DNA of 5,746 bases from the NCBI GenBank assembly GCA_024404125.1, contig JAKSQL010000069.1, positions 1-5,746 on the forward strand, read 5' to 3'. This DNA is from Clostridia bacterium. GTDB lineage: Bacteria > Bacillota > Clostridia > Oscillospirales > Acutalibacteraceae. A model generated the notes under the pieces. The model ran no database searches. It saw only the letters and a list, made by a program, of their open reading frames with translations, and had not been told where the DNA came from. Within the stretch, counting starts at the first letter, position 1; each line of letters opens with the position of its first letter. The translations under genes and the position numbers were made by a program. Positions 1 through 5,738 of this stretch are shown here, in pieces.

Positions 1-294
1 AAGGTTAATGATGTTGTGAAAATGAAGGTTCTTAATATCGGGGAGGACGGCAAGATATCGCTTAGTATCAAACGCGCTCTGCCGCCCGAGAAAAAAGAGG
101 GATTTCAAAAGCAACGCGAGTTTAAAGCGCCACCTAAGCCGGACGGCTCTTATACCTGGACACCGCGCAAAGAAGAGCCCGCAAGTTTTGAAGAAATGAT
201 GAACCGTTTTAAACAGTCAAGCGACGAGAAATTTTCAGACCTTAAGCGCAAGAATCCGGAAGTCCGAAGGGCGCGGCGCGGCAATTCAAAATAA
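1..294 (+). CDS. S1-domain RNA-binding protein, YabR/GSP13-like (3' part only)
   Basis: The frame is open from base 1, so the gene begins upstream and only about the last 97 residues are present. The first residues (KVNDVVKMKVLNIGEDGKIS, then LSIKRA) are the last strands of an S1 OB-fold, the part that ends in the typical GKISLSIK motif. After it comes a low-complexity, charged linker rich in Lys, Pro and Glu, then FEEMMNRFKQSSDEKFSDLK and a basic end (RRARRGNSK). This tail matches what I recall of the short YabR-like S1 proteins of clostridia, which bind RNA or the 30S ribosome and often lie next to divIC; that neighbour cannot be seen here. The internal GTG at 16 and ATG at 22 fall inside the S1 fold and are not starts. 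The gene is followed by an intrinsic terminator. I am confident of the S1 fold and less sure of the exact subfamily. Confidence 0.8.
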   Translation, partial: KVNDVVKMKVLNIGEDGKISLSIKRALPPEKKEGFQKQREFKAPPKPDGSYTWTPRKEEPASFEEMMNRFKQSSDEKFSDLKRKNPEVRRARRGNSK

Positions 295-300
295 AGTTTT

Positions 301-338
301 GGGCAGGTTTATGCTTTGGCAAAAACTGCCCTTTTTTT
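301..338 (+). terminator. Intrinsic terminator after the S1-domain gene
   Basis: A GGGCAG arm (301-306) pairs with CTGCCC (326-331). The inner bases TTT and AAA can extend the stem past a bulged G. Seven T residues follow directly (332-338). The T run touches the Shine-Dalgarno sequence of the next gene (339-345), so there is almost no room for a separate promoter between the terminator and that gene. Confidence 0.75.
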
Positions 339-349
339 GAGGAGAAATA

Positions 350-1192
350 ATGCGAGAGATAGATGTATCAAAGATAAAAGATGCGGTAAGTATGCTTTGC
401 ATTAAGGCAAATAAAACTTTGCCGTGTGACGTTGTAAACCGCATAAATAAATGTGAGCAAACCGAAAGCAATCCGCTTGCAAAATCGGTGCTTACGGATA
501 TAAAGGCAAACATAGAATGTGCAAAAGAGTGTGACCTTCCCATTTGTCAGGATACGGGTATGGCGGTAGTGTTTCTTGAAATAGGGCAGGACGTACACCT
601 TACGGGTGGCAATTTAACCGATGCCGTAAACGAAGGCGTGCGTGAGGGGTATATAAAGGGGTTGCTTCGTAAGTCGGTAGTTAAAGACCCTATTTTGCGA
701 GGCAATACCGATGATAATACCCCCGCCGTATTACATACCGTAATAACAGACGGCGATAAGGTTAAAATCACGGTGGCGCCAAAGGGATTCGGCAGTGAAA
801 ATATGAGCAGTATAAAAATGCTTTCTCCCGCTGATTCAAGACAGGGTGTTATTGATGCGGTAGTGGATACGGTTAAAAAAGCCGCGGGCAAGCCGTGCCC
901 GCCCATAATTTTGGGCATAGGTATAGGCGGCGATTTCGAACAGTGCGCTTATCTTGCAAAAACGGCACTTTTAAGGGATATAGATACAAAAAACGAAAAC
1001 GAATACTATGCCGAACTTGAAAAAGAACTTTTAGAAATAATAAATGCTTTGAACATAGGTCCTCAGGGCTTTGGCGGCGATACTACCGCGCTTGCGGTAA
1101 ATATAAATACCGCGCCTACTCACATAGCGGGACTTCCCGTAGCGGTATGCATCGGCTGTCACGTATCAAGACACGCGGTAACGGTGATATAA
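350..1192 (+). CDS. Fumarate hydratase class I, alpha subunit
   Basis: This is the N-terminal, iron-sulfur-binding half of a two-subunit class I (oxygen-sensitive, 4Fe-4S) fumarase of the Fumerase/TtdA family, which interconverts fumarate and malate in the cytoplasm. The 280 residues match the usual length of a stand-alone alpha subunit. Visible marks are CQDTG (66-70), RGNTDDNTPA (117-126), the CPP...GIGIGG block (183-194), NIGPQGFGGDTTALAV (235-250) and the C-terminal PTHIAGLPVAV...CHVSRHA segment. By analogy with E. coli FumA, the likely cluster ligands are Cys66, Cys183 and Cys270. The ATG at 350 has a strong GAGGAGA ribosome site at 339-345. The stop overlaps the next start by one base (TAATG). 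The beta subunit gene, usually directly downstream, is absent here. L(+)-tartrate dehydratase alpha is a homologous alternative, so the substrate is not certain. Confidence 0.88.
   Translation: MREIDVSKIKDAVSMLCIKANKTLPCDVVNRINKCEQTESNPLAKSVLTDIKANIECAKECDLPICQDTGMAVVFLEIGQDVHLTGGNLTDAVNEGVREGYIKGLLRKSVVKDPILRGNTDDNTPAVLHTVITDGDKVKITVAPKGFGSENMSSIKMLSPADSRQGVIDAVVDTVKKAAGKPCPPIILGIGIGGDFEQCAYLAKTALLRDIDTKNENEYYAELEKELLEIINALNIGPQGFGGDTTALAVNINTAPTHIAGLPVAVCIGCHVSRHAVTVI
1183..1188 (+). promoter_or_regulatory. Ribosome binding site inside the end of the fumarase gene
   Basis: GGTGAT matches the right-hand part of the full anti-Shine-Dalgarno complement (AGGAGGTGAT), and in that register it sits at a normal distance from the ATG at 1192. 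It lies within the last codons of the fumarase gene, whose TAA shares its final A with the next ATG. This supports 1192, and not an in-frame ATG at 1147 deep inside the fumarase, as the true start, and points to coupled translation. Confidence 0.65.
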
Positions 1193-2319
1193 TGAGTGAA
1201 AATATAAATCTTGTTGCGCCCTGCATTTTCGGTATTGAAAGTGTTGCGGCGGACGAATTTAAACGTATGGGATTTACATCTGTCGAAACGCAAAACGGCA
1301 GGGTACTTCTTTCGGGCGATTACAATATGCTTGCCCGTGCAAATATAAACTCGCGTTTTTGTGAGCGGATACTTATAAATATGGGACAGTTTACCGCCGT
1401 TACTTTTACGGAACTTTTTGATAATGTACGTGCGATAGAGTGGGAAAGATACATAGGCAAACTTGATGCTTTTCCCGTTACGGGGTCGAGCATAAACTCC
1501 GAACTCCACAGTATTCCCGACTGTCAGAAAATAATAAAAAAAGCGGTTGTCGAGCGGCTTAAATCAAAATACGGTGTAGAGTGGTTTGAGGAAACGGGGC
1601 CCGAATACAAAATAAAGTTTTCAATTATCAAAAACGAAGTCACCGTAATGATAGATACTTCGGGCGAGGGACTTCACAAGCGCGGATACCGTAAGAATTC
1701 AAATGATGCTCCGCTTAAAGAAACCTTGGCGGCGGCTATGTGCGATATTGCGCGCATATATCCCGATACTAAACTTTACGACCCGTTTTGCGGAAGCGGT
1801 ACTATTCTTATAGAAGCGGCTTTAATGGCTACAAAAACCGCACCCGGACTTCGCCGTTTCTTTGCGGCAGAACGTTTTTCCGCGATACCCAAAAAAGTGT
1901 GGCAGGAAGAAAGAATGCGCGCGCAGGACAGTATTATTCATAATATTGATTTTTCGGCGCAGGGGTATGATATTGATGAAAATTCGGTAGAACTTACCCT
2001 TGCAAACGCAAAAAAAGCGGGCGTTGAAAAATACGTTAAAGCGGCAATAGGTGATATAAAGGACTTTTCCGCAAAAGAGGATAGATTTTTGCTTATAACA
2101 AATCCGCCGTACGGCGAGCGACTTTTAGACGTTAAAGCCGCGGAAGAACTTTATAAGATTATGGGCAACCGTTTTATAAGAGAGCAAAACAAAAAATATT
2201 TTGTTATAAATCCTCACGATGAGTTTGAAAAACTGTTCGGTGCCGTTGCCGATAAAAGAAGAAAATTGTATAACGGAATGATAAAGTGCAATTACTATAT
2301 GTATTTTAGGAATAAATAA
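1192..2319 (+). CDS. THUMP-domain class I SAM-dependent rRNA methyltransferase (RlmL/YpsC-like)
   Basis: This 375-residue protein has an N-terminal ferredoxin-like plus THUMP RNA-binding region (about 1-165, ending in TSGEGLHKRGYR) and a C-terminal Rossmann methyltransferase domain of the UPF0020 type. Methyltransferase motifs are the SAM-binding DPFCGSGT (197-204), GYDID (258-262, acidic motif II) and the catalytic NPPYGERL (304-311), the N-P-P-Y signature of exocyclic-nitrogen (N2-guanine) methylation. Its length and order match B. subtilis YpsC and the N-terminal part of E. coli RlmL, which makes m2G2445 in 23S rRNA; the C-terminal RlmK half of the E. coli fusion is missing, as is usual in Firmicutes. 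The target base is inferred from homology. The start at 1192 overlaps the fumarase stop by one base, so the two are probably co-transcribed and translationally coupled, although their functions are unrelated. The lipid kinase gene follows after 21 bases. Confidence 0.88.
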   Translation: MSENINLVAPCIFGIESVAADEFKRMGFTSVETQNGRVLLSGDYNMLARANINSRFCERILINMGQFTAVTFTELFDNVRAIEWERYIGKLDAFPVTGSSINSELHSIPDCQKIIKKAVVERLKSKYGVEWFEETGPEYKIKFSIIKNEVTVMIDTSGEGLHKRGYRKNSNDAPLKETLAAAMCDIARIYPDTKLYDPFCGSGTILIEAALMATKTAPGLRRFFAAERFSAIPKKVWQEERMRAQDSIIHNIDFSAQGYDIDENSVELTLANAKKAGVEKYVKAAIGDIKDFSAKEDRFLLITNPPYGERLLDVKAAEELYKIMGNRFIREQNKKYFVINPHDEFEKLFGAVADKRRKLYNGMIKCNYYMYFRNK

Positions 2320-2340
2320 AAAATACCGAAGGGGACAAAA

Positions 2341-3264
2341 ATGAAATACGTATTTTTTATAAACCCTACCGCGGGTAAAAGGGTATTGCAGGAAAAAATC
2401 GAAAAAGATATAAAATCATACTTTGAAAAAAACGGTGGTGATTATACCGTACATATCACCAATGCTCAGAACGATGCACGTAATACCGCAAACAGTATTG
2501 CAAAAACCGGCGAAGAGGTAACAATGTTCGCCTGTGGCGGTGAGGGTACCGTATTTGAAGTATTAAACGGTGTTTACGGTTATGATAACGTAACACTCGG
2601 CGTAATACCCTGCGGCTCTGCAAATGACTTTTTAAAGGCATTTAACGTCGAAAAAACCGATTTCTTGGATTTGGATAATTTAATGGGCGGAAATGCCGTA
2701 GATATGGATATCATAAAGGCAGGGGAGTATTACTGTCTTAACGGAGCATCTGTCGGTATGGACGCTATGGTTGCAAACGATATGGCGCTTTTTAAAAATT
2801 GGCCGCTCGTATCAGGCCCTATTGCCTATAAACTCGCGGTTGCGAAAACCTTTTTAAAGCCGCTTGGCATAAAGGCAAAAATCTCTCTGAATGACGGTGC
2901 GCCGTTTGATACCGACTGTCTTTTTGCGGTGGTTGCCAACGCGCCTTTTTACGGCGGCGGATATAAGGCGGCACCGAAAGCCGTACCGTGTGACGGTAAA
3001 CTTGATTTCACCCTCATTAAAACAATTTCAAAATTGCGCGTCCCTAAATTTCTTAAAATTTACGAAAGCGGAAATCACGAAGACCTTGATTACTGTGAAA
3101 TGAAAAATGTAAACAGTATGGAATTTTGGGCAGAAAAGTCGGTCCCCGTTAACCTTGACGGTGAGATAATCGAAACAAATCACCTGCGTTTTGAAATAAT
3201 AAAATCGGGAATAAAATTTGTTTTACCTAAAACTTTGAACGTTAAAATGTTAACAAAAGTTTAA
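2341..3264 (+). CDS. Diacylglycerol kinase family lipid kinase (DgkB/YegS-like)
   Basis: This 307-residue soluble protein belongs to the DAGK catalytic-domain family, which phosphorylates diacylglycerol or related lipids at the inner face of the membrane with ATP, returning diacylglycerol to phospholipid synthesis. Motifs in order are FINPTAGKR (6-14), the nucleotide-binding loop CGGEGTVFEVLNG (65-77), GVIPCGSANDF (87-97), LNGASVGMDA (133-142), FYGGGYKAAPKA (203-214), the DGKLDF turn (218-223) and the C-terminal NLDGE (271-275). The length is normal for the family, and there is no signal peptide or transmembrane segment. One oddity is that the loop reads GGEGT where the family consensus is GGDGT. 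The start has a clear AAGGGGA ribosome site at 2329-2335, and the short 21-base gap suggests co-transcription with the methyltransferase. The actual lipid substrate (diacylglycerol, or another lipid as in YegS) cannot be read from the sequence. Confidence 0.85.
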   Translation: MKYVFFINPTAGKRVLQEKIEKDIKSYFEKNGGDYTVHITNAQNDARNTANSIAKTGEEVTMFACGGEGTVFEVLNGVYGYDNVTLGVIPCGSANDFLKAFNVEKTDFLDLDNLMGGNAVDMDIIKAGEYYCLNGASVGMDAMVANDMALFKNWPLVSGPIAYKLAVAKTFLKPLGIKAKISLNDGAPFDTDCLFAVVANAPFYGGGYKAAPKAVPCDGKLDFTLIKTISKLRVPKFLKIYESGNHEDLDYCEMKNVNSMEFWAEKSVPVNLDGEIIETNHLRFEIIKSGIKFVLPKTLNVKMLTKV

Positions 3265-3278
3265 TTTTTAACTTTCTC

Positions 3279-3295
3279 TTTGACTTTACTTGACT
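3279..3295 (+). promoter_or_regulatory. Probable CtsR operator overlapping the groES -35 box
   Basis: The bases read TTTGACT-TTA-CTTGACT. The complementary strand is AGTCAAG-TAA-AGTCAAA. The published CtsR box is the tandem heptad RGTCAAA-NAN-RGTCAAA, so only one specified position differs (the last base of the first heptad on the minus strand). The second + strand heptad contains the -35 hexamer TTGACT, so bound repressor would block RNA polymerase. The site is inferred from the pattern. Part of the match is shared with the -35 consensus, which raises the chance of coincidence. No CIRCE (HrcA) inverted repeat is visible in the interval 3265-3352. Confidence 0.6.
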
Positions 3296-3317
3296 TTTAA
3301 TCAAAAGGGTATATAAT
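3290..3317 (+). promoter_or_regulatory. Sigma-A type promoter of groES-groEL
   Basis: The -35 box TTGACT (3290-3295) and a perfect -10 box TATAAT (3312-3317) are separated by 16 bases. A second TATAAT lies at 3319-3324, seven bases further on. The region upstream (3255-3279) is very AT-rich and could act as an UP element. Transcription would begin near 3324-3326 and give a leader of about 30 bases before the groES ATG. Confidence 0.8.
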
Positions 3318-3352
3318 CTATAATTGTAAATAATATTTTGGAGGTAGTTTTT

Positions 3353-3637
3353 ATGACTATTAAACCATTGGCAGATAACGTAGTAATAAAGGCATTGGAA
3401 TCTGAAGAGACCACCAAAAGCGGTATTGTTCTTACTTCAGCATCTAAAGAGAAACCGCAAATTGCCGAAGTAATCGCAGTAGGCCCCGGCGGTATGGTTG
3501 ACGGCAAAGAGGTCGGAATGACCGTTAAGGTCGGCGATAAAGTAATTGCCGCTAAGTATTCGGGTACCGATATTAAAATTGACGATAATGAGTATACCGT
3601 ACTTCATATGGCGGATATACTTGCTGTTGTAGAATAA
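3353..3637 (+). CDS. groES: Co-chaperonin GroES (Hsp10)
   Basis: The protein is the 10 kDa co-chaperonin, a heptameric lid that caps the GroEL ring and triggers substrate encapsulation. Its 94 residues are the usual length. The N-terminus MTIKPLADNVVIK, the mobile loop that binds GroEL (about 17-33, with the TTKSGIVL core), the VIAVGPGG strand (40-47), the DKVIAAKYSGTDIKIDDNEY segment (62-81) and the closing ADILAVVE all fit the family. An in-frame TTG at 3338 would add five residues, but the ATG at 3353 is preferred because GGAGGT (3340-3345) lies seven bases before it and MTIKPL is the normal N-terminus. The gene is the first in a two-gene operon. Its own promoter and a CtsR-like operator lie just upstream, suggesting heat-shock derepression. 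Confidence 0.97.
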   Translation: MTIKPLADNVVIKALESEETTKSGIVLTSASKEKPQIAEVIAVGPGGMVDGKEVGMTVKVGDKVIAAKYSGTDIKIDDNEYTVLHMADILAVVE

Positions 3638-3649
3638 GGAGAAATTTAT

Positions 3650-5290
3650 ATGGCTAAGAATATTGTTTTCGGTGAAGACGCGCGTAAATCTTTACAGATG
3701 GGCGTTGATAAACTTGCAAATGCCGTAAAGGTAACTTTAGGACCTAAAGGCAGAAATGTAGTACTTGATAAAAAATACGGCTCACCGCTTATTACCAATG
3801 ACGGTGTTACCATAGCAAAAGAAATCGAACTTGAAGACCCATTTGAAAATATGGGCGCTCAACTTGTGAAAGAGGTATCGGTAAAAACAAACGATGCCGC
3901 GGGTGACGGTACTACCACCGCCACCGTACTTGCTCAGGCGCTTATTAACGAGGGTATGAAGAACGTTGCCGCAGGCGCAAACCCGATGATAGTTAAAAAG
4001 GGCATAAAGTCGGCGGTTGATACCGCTATCGAAACGATAGTTAAAAACTCAAAGAAGGTTTCCGGTTCGGACGATATAGCAAGAGTAGCAACCGTTTCTT
4101 CGGGTGACGAAGTTATAGGTAAACTCATTGCCGAGGCAATGGAAAAAGTAACGGCAGACGGCGTTATAACCGTTGAAGAGTCCAAGACCGCCGAGACCTA
4201 TTCCGAGGTAGTTGAGGGTATGCAGTTTGACCGCGGATATATCACTCCTTATATGGTAACCGATACCGATAAAATGGAAAGTGTTATAGACGATGCATAT
4301 TTGCTCATTACCGATAAGAAAATTTCTAATATTCAAGAGATACTTCCGCTTCTTGAAGAAATCGTAAAGTCGGGCAAGAAACTTGTAATAATCGCCGAGG
4401 ACATTGAGGGTGAAGCGCTTTCAACCCTTATAGTAAACAAACTTCGCGGCACCTTTACCTGCGTTGCGGTAAAAGCACCCGGTTTCGGTGACAGAAGAAA
4501 AGAAATGCTTCGTGATATAGCAATCCTTACCGGCGGCGAGGTAATTTCCGAGGAATTGGGACTTGACCTTAAAGAGACCACTCTTGACCAGTTAGGCCGT
4601 GCGCGTCAGGTTAAGGTTACCAAAGAGAATACTATCATAGTAGACGGCGCAGGCGATAAGAAACTTATCACCGACCGTATATCGCAGATTAAAAACGAGA
4701 TTGCATTAACAACGTCTGACTTTGACCGTGAGAAACTCCAAGAGCGCCTTGCAAAACTTTCGGGCGGCGTAGCGGTTATAAAAGTAGGTGCGGCCACCGA
4801 AATCGAAATGAAAGAAAAGAAACTCCGCATAGAAGACGCTCTTTCGGCTACCAAAGCGGCGGTTGAAGAGGGTATAGTAGCAGGCGGCGGTGTGGCACTG
4901 CTTAATGCGATTCCCGCTGTAAAAGCACTTGCGGAGAAAACTGTCGGAGACGAAAAAACAGGTGTAAACATAGTTCTTAAATCGCTTGAAGCACCTATCC
5001 GTCAGATAGCGTACAATGCAGGTATAGAGGGCTCGGTAATAGTTGATAAGATAGTATCAAGCAATAAGGTTAATTACGGCTTTAATGCTTACGATGAAAC
5101 CTATACCGATATGCTGGAAGCCGGAATAGTTGATCCTACCAAGGTTACACGTTCAGCCCTTGAAAATGCTGCAAGCGTTGCCGCTATGGTACTCACTACT
5201 GAAAGTCTTGTTGCAGAGAAGCCGGAAGATGCCGCTGCTGCTAATGCAGCAGCCGCCGCAGCCGCTGCCGCACAGGGCGGAATGTACTGA
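3650..5290 (+). CDS. groEL: Chaperonin GroEL (Hsp60)
   Basis: This 546-residue protein is the 60 kDa chaperonin subunit, which forms two stacked seven-membered rings and folds proteins in the cytoplasm by ATP hydrolysis. Seen in the sequence are the equatorial ATP site with TLGPKGRN (29-36), NDG with Asp51, GDGTTTATVLA (85-95, Asp86 being the counterpart of E. coli Asp87), the apical domain (about 190-375), the catalytic Asp396 in RIEDAL (counterpart of Asp398), and the cpn60 signature AAVEEGIVAGGG (403-414). The start is set by AAGGAG (3636-3641), which overlaps the groES stop, 12 bases upstream. The C-terminal tail is unusual: from residue 528 it has four Ala, one Asn and nine Ala, then QGGMY, where many bacteria have Gly-Gly-Met repeats. 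The gene is complete, is co-transcribed with groES and is closed by a strong terminator. Confidence 0.98.
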   Translation: MAKNIVFGEDARKSLQMGVDKLANAVKVTLGPKGRNVVLDKKYGSPLITNDGVTIAKEIELEDPFENMGAQLVKEVSVKTNDAAGDGTTTATVLAQALINEGMKNVAAGANPMIVKKGIKSAVDTAIETIVKNSKKVSGSDDIARVATVSSGDEVIGKLIAEAMEKVTADGVITVEESKTAETYSEVVEGMQFDRGYITPYMVTDTDKMESVIDDAYLLITDKKISNIQEILPLLEEIVKSGKKLVIIAEDIEGEALSTLIVNKLRGTFTCVAVKAPGFGDRRKEMLRDIAILTGGEVISEELGLDLKETTLDQLGRARQVKVTKENTIIVDGAGDKKLITDRISQIKNEIALTTSDFDREKLQERLAKLSGGVAVIKVGAATEIEMKEKKLRIEDALSATKAAVEEGIVAGGGVALLNAIPAVKALAEKTVGDEKTGVNIVLKSLEAPIRQIAYNAGIEGSVIVDKIVSSNKVNYGFNAYDETYTDMLEAGIVDPTKVTRSALENAASVAAMVLTTESLVAEKPEDAAAANAAAAAAAAAQGGMY

Positions 5291-5333
5291 TAAAACTTAA
5301 GCGGATATTTCGTTTAACAACAGCAAACATAAT

Positions 5334-5372
5334 GCATCGCAAGGTAGAAAATACCTGCGGTGCTTTTTGTTT
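5334..5372 (+). terminator. Intrinsic terminator of the groESL operon
   Basis: GCATCGC-A-AGGTA (5334-5346) pairs with TACCT-GCGGTGC (5352-5363), giving 12 base pairs with one bulged A and one G-U pair around a five-base GAAAA loop. TTTTTGTTT follows (5364-5372). The flanking AAACA (5325-5329) and TGTTT (5368-5372) could lengthen the stem. It lies 43 bases beyond the groEL stop and insulates groESL from rpsL. Confidence 0.9.
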
Positions 5373-5392
5373 ACATAACTGTAAAATAAATG

Positions 5393-5421
5393 TTGACAAA
5401 TAAATAAAAGAGTGCTATGAT
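5393..5421 (+). promoter_or_regulatory. Sigma-A promoter of rpsL (extended -10)
   Basis: A perfect -35 TTGACA (5393-5398), a 17-base spacer and a -10 TATGAT (5416-5421) preceded by TGC, an extended -10 motif. This is a strong constitutive promoter design that suits a ribosomal protein operon. The start point would be near 5428, leaving a leader of roughly 50 bases. Confidence 0.88.
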
Positions 5422-5426
5422 ACATT

Positions 5427-5451
5427 AGTATGCGGAATTATGCGCATAACT
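5427..5451 (+). other. Inverted repeat in the rpsL leader
   Basis: TATGCG (5429-5434) can pair with CGCATA (5443-5448) across an eight-base loop. A perfect 12-base palindrome, TTATGCGCATAA (5438-5449), overlaps the 3' arm. The site begins at the predicted transcription start, so it could be a 5' hairpin in the messenger or a protein-binding palindrome. There is no T run after it, so it is not a terminator. Function unknown. Confidence 0.45.
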
Positions 5452-5461
5452 ATATTTTAAG

Positions 5462-5468
5462 AAAGGAG
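5462..5468 (+). promoter_or_regulatory. Ribosome binding site of rpsL
   Basis: AAAGGAG lies nine bases before the GTG at 5478 but only two bases before an ATG at 5471. The ATG would open a six-codon frame (MYSANL) ending at 5491. The spacing and the conserved S12 N-terminus MPTFNQL both favour the GTG as the real start. Confidence 0.75.
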
Positions 5469-5477
5469 TAATGTATA

Positions 5478-5738
5478 GTGCCAACCTTTAACCAGTTAGT
5501 TCGCAGCGGTCGTGAAACTGTAGAAAAGAAGGCAAAGGCCCCCGCTCTTTTAAAGGGTTACAACTCTATGAAGAGAAGTCTTACCGATAACGATTCACCG
5601 CAGAAGCGCGGTGTTTGTACTGCAGTTAAAACATCTACACCTAAAAAGCCGAACTCGGCACTCCGTAAAATTGCGAGAGCACGTTTGTCAAACGGCATAG
5701 AAGTATCTCCATATAATCACGGAAACGTTCACAACTAG
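5478..5738 (+). CDS. rpsL: 30S ribosomal protein S12, frame broken by an amber codon at the window edge
   Basis: S12 is a universal small-subunit protein near the decoding centre and the usual target of streptomycin-resistance mutations. The N-terminus MPTFNQLVRSGRETV, PQKRGVC (41-47) and the S12 signature TPKKPNSALRK (54-64) are clear, and Lys56 is the counterpart of E. coli Lys42. Residues about 24-40 (from LLKGYNS to LTDNDS) form an insertion that I recall as normal in clostridial S12. The frame stops after 86 residues, while full S12 proteins run to about 120-145. The end reads EVSPYNHGNVHN-stop where the family has EVTAYIPGxGHNLQEHS. The amber codon therefore sits exactly at the Leu of HNLQEH, and the bases after it can still be aligned (Lys, Asp for Gln, Glu). 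This is either a real truncation (pseudogene) or, more likely, sequence error at a contig end. The start is GTG. Confidence 0.8.
   Translation: MPTFNQLVRSGRETVEKKAKAPALLKGYNSMKRSLTDNDSPQKRGVCTAVKTSTPKKPNSALRKIARARLSNGIEVSPYNHGNVHN

Noticed and set aside
16..24. GTG or ATG near base 16-24 as a start for the first gene.
   Set aside because: The residues before it continue the S1 fold (KVNDVV), so the gene clearly begins outside the window.
1147..1191. In-frame upstream ATG at 1147 giving a 15-residue longer methyltransferase.
   Set aside because: It lies well inside the fumarase gene, lacks a good ribosome site and adds residues not typical of the family. The ATG at 1192 has a well-placed site and the expected N-terminus.
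2891..3103. A 70-codon + strand frame inside the lipid kinase gene.
   Set aside because: It lies wholly within a well-supported gene in another frame, and its translation shows no recognisable motif.
3241..3275. Short A/T inverted repeats at the end of the lipid kinase gene (GTTAA/TTAAC; AAAGTT at 3256-3261 with AACTTT at 3270-3275) as a possible terminator.
   Set aside because: The stems are only five or six base pairs, almost all A-T, partly inside the coding region and without a clean T run. They are too weak to call a terminator.
3934..4971. Several open frames on the minus strand across groEL, and others across the fumarase and kinase genes.
   Set aside because: They are mirror frames of strongly conserved coding sequence, have no ribosome sites or recognisable domains, and are low-complexity Ser/Ile/Phe-rich translations.
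5410..5417. GAGTGCTA, identical to most of a CIRCE half-site, in the rpsL promoter.
   Set aside because: The matching TTAGCACTC arm is missing nine bases upstream (that stretch holds the -35 box TTGACA), so this is a chance half-site overlapping the -10 box.
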